Assembly (NCBI GenBank): GCA_903821255.1
Contig: CAIJKT010001034.1
Span: 1-7,211 of the forward strand
Source of the DNA: an uncultured Lentisphaeria bacterium
Lineage (GTDB): Bacteria; Verrucomicrobiota; Lentisphaeria; Victivallales; Victivallaceae
Reading direction: 5' to 3'
Length of the DNA: 7,211 nt
Part shown: piece by piece, positions 1 through 7,025 of the stretch
Position numbering within the stretch: the first letter of the stretch is position 1
Layout: every line of letters starts with the position of its first letter
Translations under genes and position numbers: made by a program
The notes under the pieces: model-generated
The model's database searches: none
What the model saw: only the letters and a program-made list of their open reading frames with translations
What the model was told of the DNA's origin: nothing

Positions 1-1313
1 CCCCTCAGTTTTGATGCGTTGTCATACGCCATCTTGACTACACGGTTGTTTTTCAGCGGACTGTTGGTGCTATTCATCCAGTTAAGGATATTGCCTGCGG
101 CATCGTAGACGGCGATACCGCCGCCTTCGTTGCGCATGTGTTCACGATAAAATTCATCCGTGCCGCGGGTGTCAAAGTTCATTGAAGCATTCAATGCCGG
201 CTCGCCGGTGCCGCACCATATCTGATTATTCACCGGATCATAAGCTACGCAGGTCTGGTGACGGAATTTAATGTCGCTGCCGTCATAAGCTTTCTGATAG
301 TCTGTGGTTTTCGCGGTGTCAGTATTTATTGCCAGCAGGCCGCCGTTATCCCGGTTCATCAGCCGTGACGGGAACGAACGGAAACAGGTGACAAAAGAGC
401 CGGGCAGAAAACTCGCCTTGCGGTAAATGAACGGATAGTCACAGACCATATCGCCGTCTCCGTAAAAATCGTTATCCACAGGCATCGCGTCATATCCATA
501 TCCCGGACCATTAACGTCATTAAAAAAAGCGAACATCAAATCTTTAGCAACAGTATCCATGGTCGCGGCCAACTGCCTGGTGGTCGGATTCGCCGGAACT
601 TGCACCAGTTCTATATTCCGCTTATTCAATTCGTTTTTCACCATAGCCGAAACGTGTTGATGCAGCGTAAGAAATTTGGGTTTACCTCCGTTTTTCTTGT
701 ACGATGTATACGCTGGGAACCCGGTGTCATCGATCATTTGCTTGATATTATTCATCCCTGATCCATCCAGCCGCGATACAATATAATAACCGAATTTTTT
801 CGAGGAGAATTTCTTGTTAAGAATGTCCGTGTTGTAATAGTAAAAGTATTTATTCCGGCTGAAAATGTCCGGAATGCCGTAGTCTGCTGCGGACTCGGAC
901 AAATTGAACAAAACATAGACGTCAGTAAGATGATACAGGGCGTCTACGCTTGAGAATTCCGGACTTGCTGCATACATTGGAATGCCGCGCGTTAAGACAA
1001 TATAGTTTATTTTGTCTGTCAGGTTGCTGGCTGCCATATGATTCTTTATGGCGTCAAGCAATGCTTTTTTTTCATCCTGGGTTGCCTGCCCGAATTCGCT
1101 GACTGCCCCCTGCTGGTCGGTCATGGAAACATGTACGACATTGCTCTCCGGAATTTGACGGGCAGTTTTAAAATACGTTCCGATTTCCACCGACGAAGGC
1201 GATTTGTCATTAATTACCAGCAATACATCATCGTATGACGGCAATGCATATAAATGTAATAAAGCAGTCATAACAATTAAAAATGCTATAAATTTGAACC
1301 ACTTAATATTCAT
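1..1313 (-). CDS. Secreted TIGR03790-like protein with beta-propeller repeats, C-terminus beyond left edge
   Basis: An open frame runs from ATG at 1313-1311 to the left edge without a stop: 437 complete codons, the last full codon at 3-5. Residues 1-24 form a signal peptide (basic start, hydrophobic core, LYA cleavage site before LPSYDD). Residues about 28-62 carry DDVLLVINDKSPSSVEIG and then a stretch with RQIPESNVV. INYIVLTRGIPMY lies at 102-114, YYIVSRLDG at 176-184 and LPGSFVTCFRSF at 303-314. This order matches my memory of the uncharacterised TIGR03790 family. From about 350 the style changes to propeller blades: CVAYDPVNNQIWCGTG (355-370) and GIAVYDAAGN with a following NSPLKNNRVVKMAYD (399-431), like two-component-regulator propeller repeats. 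A ribosome binding site AGGGA (1327-1323) sits 9 bases before ATG. Biochemical function is unknown; an extracellular or envelope location is inferred. It is the last visible gene of the co-directed set. Confidence 0.8.
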   Translation of the reverse strand, partial: MNIKWFKFIAFLIVMTALLHLYALPSYDDVLLVINDKSPSSVEIGTYFKTARQIPESNVVHVSMTDQQGAVSEFGQATQDEKKALLDAIKNHMAASNLTDKINYIVLTRGIPMYAASPEFSSVDALYHLTDVYVLFNLSESAADYGIPDIFSRNKYFYYYNTDILNKKFSSKKFGYYIVSRLDGSGMNNIKQMIDDTGFPAYTSYKKNGGKPKFLTLHQHVSAMVKNELNKRNIELVQVPANPTTRQLAATMDTVAKDLMFAFFNDVNGPGYGYDAMPVDNDFYGDGDMVCDYPFIYRKASFLPGSFVTCFRSFPSRLMNRDNGGLLAINTDTAKTTDYQKAYDGSDIKFRHQTCVAYDPVNNQIWCGTGEPALNASMNFDTRGTDEFYREHMRNEGGGIAVYDAAGNILNWMNSTNSPLKNNRVVKMAYDNASKLR

Positions 1314-1369
1314 AATACTTTATCCCTATGTTACTGTCGCCGATTATTCATCGCGCATATTTTGCCCAA

Positions 1370-1416
1370 TGCGGATTTGCTCATTCCGACGCAAGCCGAA
1401 TTAGAGCCAATCCGCA
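1370..1416. repeat. Imperfect inverted repeat between two genes
   Basis: Arms 1370-1382 (TGCGGATTTGCTC) and 1404-1416 (GAGCCAATCCGCA) are complementary in 12 of 13 positions, around a 21-base centre. Inside the centre ATTC (1383-1386) can pair with GAAT (1398-1401), which lengthens the stem with a 2-base bulge. In minus-strand RNA it would form a stable hairpin 41 bases after the stop of the ThuA-like gene and 56 bases before the next start. No U-run follows on either strand, so it is not a textbook intrinsic terminator. It could be an mRNA processing or stabilising element, or a protein-binding palindrome. Confidence 0.6.
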
Positions 1417-1456
1417 CATCGTACTGTAATTTGATTCTTTACACAGGAACCGGTGT

Positions 1457-3424
1457 TTACTTACTTGCGAAACCGCTAAGCGCCTTACTTATGCCGTTGA
1501 CCATATCCTGATCCAAAGTCAACGATTTTTTGTCTTTTATCAAAAATACATAGTCGTAAAATTCTACTCTTTTACATTTTACCTTTTCTTTACCTTGAAT
1601 GTCGGAAACGATTTTGAATTCTGTCAATATCCGTTCCGCGTTTTTGGGATCATAAATCGCAATTATCGGACTGAACTGGCAATCCTGGCAGACCGTCTTC
1701 GCCCATTTTGAATAGTTCTTCGCCAAGCTTACGGTATCTTCGAGACTGGATTCCGGGCCGCGGGTATGCCGGCTGACATATTTGCCGTGAAAGTCCACGG
1801 GATAACGATTAACCCAATCCGGCGCTTTACAACCCGGAGCGGAAATGGTGTAGCAGGCGGTTTTGATGTCCGGCGCCAGCTTCCTGCAGAGTTTCACCCA
1901 TTCTTCCACAAAAGAAACCAGGCTTTCCTCCGCAAATTTTTCATTCACTTTGTCCTGTGTAATTTCCGGGTGCTTCGCCGCAAACTCTGCCTTTTGCTTC
2001 TGCGAATAGTCACAGTAACAGGAAGTTTCATAGCCGTCTTTATAGCGTATATAGTCCAGATAAAGTTCATCCGGATGATATTTATTGATGAGTTCTTCAG
2101 TGATTTTCATTGCTCTTGCCCTGACTGCCGGATGATCGGGACAATTAGCTCTGGACCATTTGGAATCAGCATCAATATCGCTGATTTTCATTTCGCCTTT
2201 TTGCAGCCTGGCATATTCTGCACTATTGATATTCGGGGCGTACTTATCCCACTCCCGGCTGCTTTGGAACGGAAATATAATCATGGAGACTTTCATTCCG
2301 CGCTTTCTGGCTTCTTCCACCATGCATCCAATCGGACTAAAGCCGTTCCGGCAATCTCTTTTTTCTTCAACAGTATCTATATCTGTCGGATAGAAATAGA
2401 CTCCAGCCTTTGCGACAATCCCCACTTTATTGAATCCCATGCGTTTGCAGTTGTCCATAACTGTGCTGATTATTTCCGGCGAACTCAGCCCGACCGGATT
2501 GACGCCGGAAACCAGCCAGTAGCTGGGCAGCCAGATCATCGCTTCATCAAATTTTGGAGCAGGCAGATTGCGATATTTGGCCAATTCCCTATCGTTTGAC
2601 TGAGAGTCGAATTTCCTGGTTTCAGCCAGCAGTACGGACTCAGTAGTTTTCATCGGAACGTCATACTTCGGTTGAGCTCCAGCCCATTTTACTGAATTCA
2701 GCAGCAGTCTTTTATCGGTTTCAGGCAGCGGTCCGGTTTTATCTTGCCAATACAACCCCATCGGAAAGCCGATTTGTACAATCCGTCCGCGCGATACTTC
2801 ACCAGCCACAACCATTGCCTTGCCAAGTTTATCTGTTGCCAGGATTTTTCCGGTTTCTCCTGGAATTATTTCCATATGATCGTATTGATGGGCAAACCTG
2901 GCAGGCATTTCCGCCATTACCGGATGCGAAGCATCAGTTACATCAAAGCCATCTTCCAGATTCCGCTTTTGCGACGTTCCGATCATCGGGAATAATTTGT
3001 AAGTACTGAAGATGCCATTGAATCCGACCGCGTTATGCCCCAAAACGAGTCCGCCGCCGCAATCCACATAATTGGTTAGAGTTTTGATCCAATCCGTGCC
3101 TTTGATACCGCGGTCAGCATCACTGACATCTTTTTTCGCGAGTTTTTTCACCGTGTAAATGACAATCGTATCATACTTCTTCAAAGTATCTGTTGCAAGA
3201 TTATCAATAGTTTCAACTTTAATTCCCGGCTCATTTTTCAATGCTTCGCAAATATAATTGATGCCGTATTGGCTGAATTCCGGCCCATTGTCATACACCG
3301 CGATCCTAATATCATTGCCGCTTCGCGGAATCGCCGGATATGCGGCTTCATCACAAATACCCGATAACCATGAACAGCCCAACATTGCACTCATCAGACA
3401 AATCTTTATTGCACGTCGAATCAT
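1457..3424 (-). CDS. Secreted ThuA-like / glycosyl-hydrolase-like TIM-barrel two-domain protein
   Basis: 655 residues. The N-terminus is an export signal (MIRRAIKICLMSAMLGC, hydrophobic to about residue 23). LGC at 15-17 is a poor lipobox because Met is at -3, so a lipoprotein is possible but not supported. Residues about 38-248 resemble the ThuA (trehalose-utilisation-like, glutamine-amidotransferase fold) domain: DIRIAVYDN, YDTIVIYTV, CGGGLVLGHNA at 122-132, a HPVM turn at 167-170 and GRIVQIGF at 213-220. Residues about 292-620 look like a TIM-barrel glycosidase-like domain related to GHL10/COG1649: repeated strand-helix units, GFNKVGIVAKAGVYF, RGMKVSMIIFPF, HPAVRARAMKITEELI and, most telling, ELYLDYIRYKDG at 453-464, followed by the Cys-rich YETSCYCDY. 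Asp457 is a candidate active-site residue, but no acid/base pair can be assigned. A likely role is recognition or cleavage of an extracellular glycan (inference). A purine-rich AAGGA (3440-3436) precedes ATG by 11 bases. The beta-helix gene ends 65 bp upstream. Confidence 0.85.
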   Translation of the reverse strand: MIRRAIKICLMSAMLGCSWLSGICDEAAYPAIPRSGNDIRIAVYDNGPEFSQYGINYICEALKNEPGIKVETIDNLATDTLKKYDTIVIYTVKKLAKKDVSDADRGIKGTDWIKTLTNYVDCGGGLVLGHNAVGFNGIFSTYKLFPMIGTSQKRNLEDGFDVTDASHPVMAEMPARFAHQYDHMEIIPGETGKILATDKLGKAMVVAGEVSRGRIVQIGFPMGLYWQDKTGPLPETDKRLLLNSVKWAGAQPKYDVPMKTTESVLLAETRKFDSQSNDRELAKYRNLPAPKFDEAMIWLPSYWLVSGVNPVGLSSPEIISTVMDNCKRMGFNKVGIVAKAGVYFYPTDIDTVEEKRDCRNGFSPIGCMVEEARKRGMKVSMIIFPFQSSREWDKYAPNINSAEYARLQKGEMKISDIDADSKWSRANCPDHPAVRARAMKITEELINKYHPDELYLDYIRYKDGYETSCYCDYSQKQKAEFAAKHPEITQDKVNEKFAEESLVSFVEEWVKLCRKLAPDIKTACYTISAPGCKAPDWVNRYPVDFHGKYVSRHTRGPESSLEDTVSLAKNYSKWAKTVCQDCQFSPIIAIYDPKNAERILTEFKIVSDIQGKEKVKCKRVEFYDYVFLIKDKKSLTLDQDMVNGISKALSGFASK

Positions 3425-3489
3425 TTAGTTTCTTTTCCTTTTCTTAGTAGTTTTTATAATATACGCCGGGTATTATTCTCGCATCACGA

Positions 3490-4989
3490 TCATAATCCCG
3501 GTAAATGCCTGGGGTGCGGATAAGTGAATTCAGTTCCCGACGGCGACTGTCCGGGCGTATAATACCAGGGATACACGCCAAGGTGATAATCGCGTCCTTC
3601 TATCAGAAAATCGACCGAATATAGTAGATATTCGTACAGAGACCCGCCGTAACTCGGATAATGTCCGCCGTTATTGACAGCGACCTGGTTATAGAGATTC
3701 CCGTTTATGAATAAATCACCGGCACATTTGGCCGACGTTTCATATCCTGTATGACCGTACCCCAAATCAACACCGCTCTTCCAGCCAATCTGATAAAGAA
3801 CCGGGTAATTAGCCGGATAACCCGGGGTAGCGGCCTGTTGTTCAATCTGTATCCATACATCAAAACGGAAACCGCCGATAGTGTTGTCGCGGACATACCC
3901 TTCGCCGCCCCGAATTGCGATGGCTTTCTCGCTTAACCGTTTATTATAATAATTATTGGCAAAAGTATAATTGGAGCCTAATGCATAAGTCACATAGTTA
4001 TCCCATCCGGCCGGAGCTGAACCGGGATAAGTATTGAGAGCAACGCCAAAAATATCAACATTGCACTTGATCGTATTTTGATAAATATCAAATGCGCGGA
4101 CGCTGTAGTCATTTCCAAAAGCGCCTGCCCCGTGGGCGTCAACCGCCTGCCCCCATAGATTGTCTTCAACATCATTATAGCGGAAACAGTATGCCCCGCC
4201 CTGTCCGGCGGCAATTGCATGGCGATGTTTAGAAAAATAATTATCCTCAACATATATCATGTTTTCAGTTCCGATGCCCGTACTGCCGCGCCATGCGGCA
4301 TGCTGGCCGCTGTAAACGACAACTCCATAGCCCAGCGTAGTACCTCCTGTGCTGACGGCATACGGACACATTTTTATATTGTGGATGAAGTTATTTTTGC
4401 GGATCAGTCCTTGCGAGGTGTAATCATAGTGATCAACTCTGATTGCGGCATACCCGAAATATTCAAATTTGCAGTCAGTAATAACAAAATTTGTACTTTC
4501 GAAAGCCCAAACGCCGATATCGCATGCGGAGGAGCCGTCGCCGCCGATAAAACGGTTTGCATCAGGCGAAGGCGTCTTACTCTTAAAGTGAATTCCAGAA
4601 ATGACAGCTCCGTCGCCGCTTGTCGTGCCGTCCGAAGTCGGTATGTTATTAAGCCTGATCATATACATCCAGGATTCCAGGGTGGCATCCGTCAAATTTG
4701 CGGAATCATCCCGGTACAACAGCGTCCCCCCGTTCGTCTCATCCTGCCCCATTCCCTTGAGATAAATGCGTTTACCAATATCCACATACTGACTGAGCAC
4801 AAAGCTTCCGGCAGGAAGCTGTACAGTATCCCCGGCGCTGGCTGCCGAAATTGCGTTTACCAGATTTGCGCGAATATCGTTGCCATTACCAGGGTTCACA
4901 ACATTATGAGTGTCTGCGCCAACAAACAGCGGACTGAAGAATAACAACATTAAAGTCCAAGCAACAACTGATTTGATATGATCTTTCAT
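3490..4989 (-). CDS. Secreted right-handed parallel beta-helix protein
   Basis: 499 residues, starting with a signal peptide (positive N-terminus, hydrophobic 8-23, cleavage likely near VGA-DT at 23-27). NDIRANLVNAISAASAGDTV, then QLPAGSFVLSQYVDIGKRIYLKG (57-79), is the usual opening of pectate-lyase-like beta-helices. Further coils are visible as irregular strand-turn units: GAVISGIHFKS, FVITDCKFEYFG, GLIRKNNFIHN, IYVEDNYFSKHRHAIAAG, YCFRYNDVEDN, VRAFDIYQNTI, FANNYYN and GYVRDNTIGGF. The motifs RHAIA (256-260) and VDAHG (283-287), and the C-terminal TYPHPRH tail (489-495), recur as I remember in uncharacterised beta-helix proteins of environmental bacteria. No known lyase or hydrolase catalytic set is recognisable, so polysaccharide binding or cleavage is inference. 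The start is supported by AAAGGAG (5007-5001) 11 bases upstream. It stands 131 bp after the pseudopilin gene and 65 bp before the ThuA-like gene. Confidence 0.88.
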   Translation of the reverse strand: MKDHIKSVVAWTLMLLFFSPLFVGADTHNVVNPGNGNDIRANLVNAISAASAGDTVQLPAGSFVLSQYVDIGKRIYLKGMGQDETNGGTLLYRDDSANLTDATLESWMYMIRLNNIPTSDGTTSGDGAVISGIHFKSKTPSPDANRFIGGDGSSACDIGVWAFESTNFVITDCKFEYFGYAAIRVDHYDYTSQGLIRKNNFIHNIKMCPYAVSTGGTTLGYGVVVYSGQHAAWRGSTGIGTENMIYVEDNYFSKHRHAIAAGQGGAYCFRYNDVEDNLWGQAVDAHGAGAFGNDYSVRAFDIYQNTIKCNVDIFGVALNTYPGSAPAGWDNYVTYALGSNYTFANNYYNKRLSEKAIAIRGGEGYVRDNTIGGFRFDVWIQIEQQAATPGYPANYPVLYQIGWKSGVDLGYGHTGYETSAKCAGDLFINGNLYNQVAVNNGGHYPSYGGSLYEYLLYSVDFLIEGRDYHLGVYPWYYTPGQSPSGTEFTYPHPRHLPGL

Positions 4990-5030
4990 TTTGCCGTCAA
5001 CTCCTTTAACGATTATGATTGTTTAAAACA

Positions 5031-5047
5031 CTTCATCCAGCTTCATC
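5031..5047. repeat. Short 10-bp-period direct repeat in leader of beta-helix gene
   Basis: CTTCATC occurs at 5031-5037 and again at 5041-5047, exactly one helical turn apart, 42 bp upstream of the beta-helix start. The rest of the 4990-5120 gap shows no good sigma-70 promoter or intrinsic terminator on the minus strand. The spacing is like that of the tandem repeat beside the regulator promoter, but the words differ (GATGAAG versus GTGGTAAG on the minus strand), so a common binding protein is only a guess and chance is likely. Confidence 0.25.
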
Positions 5048-5120
5048 TCGTGGCTGCAAACTTCAAAACTACTCCTTATCTTTTAATGCAGAAAGATGTA
5101 CAATAATTGCAACCCGCAAC

Positions 5121-5828
5121 TTATTTTCTTCTTGCCCGGCCCGGATTGTCATCAGTGTAAAACGCCCATCTTATGTAATAATCAATAAATGTAACTGCCG
5201 GATCAACGCTGCCGTTAGCCGAACTGGAGTGCCCGTCCAGCCACAACAAATTCAGCGCTTGCCTGCCATTGTGCCGCTTTACCGGACCATAGGTAGTTCC
5301 AGATTGTGCGAAATTACAATTGTTAGTGTCTGTCAGATAGGCGATTTTGCTTAATGAGACTCTTAAACTGGTCGCTTTCTTCGACCAGTAGAGTCCGGAG
5401 AGGTAGTCAGCACAATTTACGGTGTCTGTCTGCATTGTGGCGTATGTAAGCCCGTTTAGCCATGGGTCCCACTTCCAGGCCAAGGTTTCACCGGCAGCGC
5501 TGGCACAATAGAAGAATTTATTCGCCAGCATCCGTTGCTGATTGATGTCAACGACCGCTTTCCCGTTCAATTCATCCATTAATAAACTGGCCCATATATC
5601 ACGACCGTTGCCGGCGGGATAATAGTCGCGCCAATTGCCCAGATACATGGATAATGCGGTTCCCATCTGCTTCTGGTTGTTCATGCAATTGGCTGTCTTC
5701 GCTTTCTCCCTCGCCTTATTCAGCGCCGGAAGCAACATTGAAGCCAATATTGCGATAATAGCGATTACAACCAAGAGCTCGATAAGAGTGAATCTTCCTA
5801 ATCTGCGATTTACCTTTTTCTTTAACAT
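5121..5828 (-). CDS. Pseudopilin-like protein, type IV pilin N-terminus and HX9DG-type C-terminal motif
   Basis: 235 residues. It opens with a short basic leader ([12 protein letters not shown]), then the class III prepilin signal [20 protein letters not shown] beginning at Phe13, with the conserved Glu at +5 (Glu17), continuing as an amphipathic helix [28 protein letters not shown]. This is the N-terminal methylation/assembly helix of type II secretion and type IV pilin subunits. The residue before Phe is Arg12, not the usual Gly; Gly is at -2. The C-terminal part has [21 protein letters not shown], in outline the motif of the PVC-specific 'H-X9-DG' pseudopilin-like family, but with 11 residues between His186 and Asp198. 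Four Cys lie at 48, 108, 139 and 171. The gene starts 21 bp after the regulator stop, with GGAGG (5839-5835) 6 bases before ATG, so it is almost certainly co-transcribed with it. No pilus or secretion machinery is next to it, which is common for these dispersed Lentisphaerae pseudopilins. The role of the family is unknown. Confidence 0.93.
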   Translation of the reverse strand: MLKKKVNRRLGRFTLIELLVVIAIIAILASMLLPALNKAREKAKTANCMNNQKQMGTALSMYLGNWRDYYPAGNGRDIWASLLMDELNGKAVVDINQQRMLANKFFYCASAAGETLAWKWDPWLNGLTYATMQTDTVNCADYLSGLYWSKKATSLRVSLSKIAYLTDTNNCNFAQSGTTYGPVKRHNGRQALNLLWLDGHSSSANGSVDPAVTFIDYYIRWAFYTDDNPGRARRK

Positions 5829-5849
5829 TTCAAACCTCCATTTTATAAG

Positions 5850-6956
5850 TTAGTTAATTTTACACATCTCAAGACTGTTTATTTCAGAATCCTTTTCTGC
5901 TCGTGTATTTGTTTTACTTATGACCGCGGTATTTTTCATTTCCGGGCGCAAAGTTATCCTGACCGGAGCGGAAATCTTGCCGGAAATCAGTTCCATCAGT
6001 TTTTCCGCAGCAATTCTTCCAAGCTTTTCGGATTTAATTTCAATTATCGGACAATTCAGATAAGTTCCGCAACCGGAAGTGTTGCTGACAATTTCGCACT
6101 TTTCCGCAAAATTATCGCCCCATTTGGACTTCAATGCAGCAACAACATCCCAAACGCACCACCCGAATGCAAAACATGCGGTAAAGTCTATTTCAAACCG
6201 CAACATTTTCTTGATGTCCCCAGTAATTTCTGACGGGTTGTCAAGAATCAACTTGTTATCATATTTAAGATTTTTATCAGCAAAGGCTCTTTTAAATCCA
6301 TCAAGACGCAGTTGCGAGGTCCAGATGTCGTCATTTTTTATGAAAATAATATTTTTATGCCCTCTGGCAAGCAGATACTCGGCAACCACATAACCAATAT
6401 GAAAATAGTCGTTCATTATATTATTTACGCTATTGTCTGCGGGCTGATGCCCGATGCATACTACCGGCAGTCCGGAATCCTGAAGCAGATGAATAAGCTT
6501 GGTCCTTTCAGGGAATGGATGCACCCAGACGATGCCGTCCAGATTCAACAATTGAATTTCCCTGGCCGCCTGCTCGTCGTCATGCACCATCTGAAGAATT
6601 CTAACACTGCCAAAATCATCGGTAATAACTTTTCCTGCCGCGCTTATGATCGGCCAAAAATAGTCCTCATACGTTACTTGCTTACCACTACCTACAATTA
6701 TGCCAATGGAAAGGTTGCTGCCGGGAATTTCATGTCTGGAAAACATTTTCGGATTGGTGAATGTGCCCAATCCTTTGCGGATGACCAGATAGCCTTCCGC
6801 GACCAGCTCGTTAAGCGCCTTTCTTACAGTAGGACGGCTTACATTATATATTTTACATAATTCACGCTCCGACAGCAATTTGACTTCTTTGCCAGAATTG
6901 CTGTACGAAAGATCATATGCATATTGCCTGATCAAAAATGCTGATCCGGTAGACAT
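5850..6956 (-). CDS. GntR-type winged-helix / LacI-type ligand-binding transcriptional regulator
   Basis: 368 residues. Residues about 5-67 form a GntR winged helix: AFLIRQYAYDL helix, KLLSERELCKIYNVSRPTVR with the recognition helix at about 39-50, and the wing EGYLVIRKGLGTF. Residues about 82-340 are a LacI/periplasmic-binding-protein-like effector domain: LSIGIIVGSG, LLNLDGIVWVHPF (136-148), GLPVVCIGHQPADNSVNNIMND (162-183), the helix YVVAEYLLARGHKNIIFI (189-206), LRLDGFKRAF (217-226), and a final PVRITLRPEM typical of LacI-family C-termini. This is the AraR-like architecture of sugar-responsive repressors; the ligand cannot be read from the sequence. The start fits the family's usual N-terminal length and has a strong AGGAG (6970-6966) 9 bases upstream. 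A consensus promoter and a tandem repeat lie in front of it, suggesting autoregulation. It leads the gene set, so control of the downstream secreted proteins is a reasonable inference. Confidence 0.93.
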   Translation of the reverse strand: MSTGSAFLIRQYAYDLSYSNSGKEVKLLSERELCKIYNVSRPTVRKALNELVAEGYLVIRKGLGTFTNPKMFSRHEIPGSNLSIGIIVGSGKQVTYEDYFWPIISAAGKVITDDFGSVRILQMVHDDEQAAREIQLLNLDGIVWVHPFPERTKLIHLLQDSGLPVVCIGHQPADNSVNNIMNDYFHIGYVVAEYLLARGHKNIIFIKNDDIWTSQLRLDGFKRAFADKNLKYDNKLILDNPSEITGDIKKMLRFEIDFTACFAFGWCVWDVVAALKSKWGDNFAEKCEIVSNTSGCGTYLNCPIIEIKSEKLGRIAAEKLMELISGKISAPVRITLRPEMKNTAVISKTNTRAEKDSEINSLEMCKIN

Positions 6957-6997
6957 CTTCTTAAACTCCTGTTGATGCTAAATACAACACCCTTAAA

Positions 6998-7015
6998 CTT
7001 ACCACTACTTACCAC
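6998..7015. promoter_or_regulatory. Candidate operator: 10-bp tandem repeat downstream of the promoter
   Basis: CTTACCAC is present at 6998-7005 and 7008-7015, a 10-bp period; on the transcribed strand it reads GTGGTAAGTAGTGGTAAG. With transcription expected to begin near 7019, the repeat covers about +4 to +22 in the 5' untranslated leader, a position where a bound repressor would block initiation or early elongation. No second good copy was seen in the other intergenic gaps. It is the best candidate binding site for the regulator encoded just downstream; the assignment is inference. Confidence 0.5.
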
Positions 7016-7025
7016 CAATAACCAT

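Noticed and set aside
1766..2599. Long plus-strand open frame (277 codons) inside the ThuA-like gene
   Set aside because: It lies antisense to a gene with clear domain motifs and a signal peptide; the translation shows no family features and there is no ribosome binding site supporting it.
3440..3475. AT-rich imperfect palindrome and -10-like words before the ThuA-like gene
   Set aside because: No acceptable -35 at proper spacing and only weak complementarity; AT-rich intergenic DNA explains it.
4803..4820. Perfect 7-bp inverted repeat AGCTTCC/GGAAGCT with a 4-base loop
   Set aside because: It lies inside the beta-helix coding region over the conserved LPAGSF turn and is explained by codons; no U-run follows.
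4219..4944. Plus-strand open frame (241 codons) antisense to the beta-helix gene
   Set aside because: The opposite frame encodes a coherent beta-helix protein; this frame is a compositional shadow rich in Cys, Ile and Arg without motifs.
5023..5046. Tiny minus-strand frame (MKLDEVF) in the gap before the beta-helix gene
   Set aside because: It has only 7 codons, no well-placed ribosome binding site and nothing to suggest a leader peptide.
5019..5354. Plus-strand open frame overlapping the pseudopilin 3' end and the leader gap
   Set aside because: Most of it is antisense to the HX9DG-type part of the pseudopilin; the remainder has no coding signature.
6312..6860. Plus-strand open frame (182 codons) antisense to the regulator
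   Set aside because: It is contained within the well-supported GntR/LacI regulator and has no recognisable domain.
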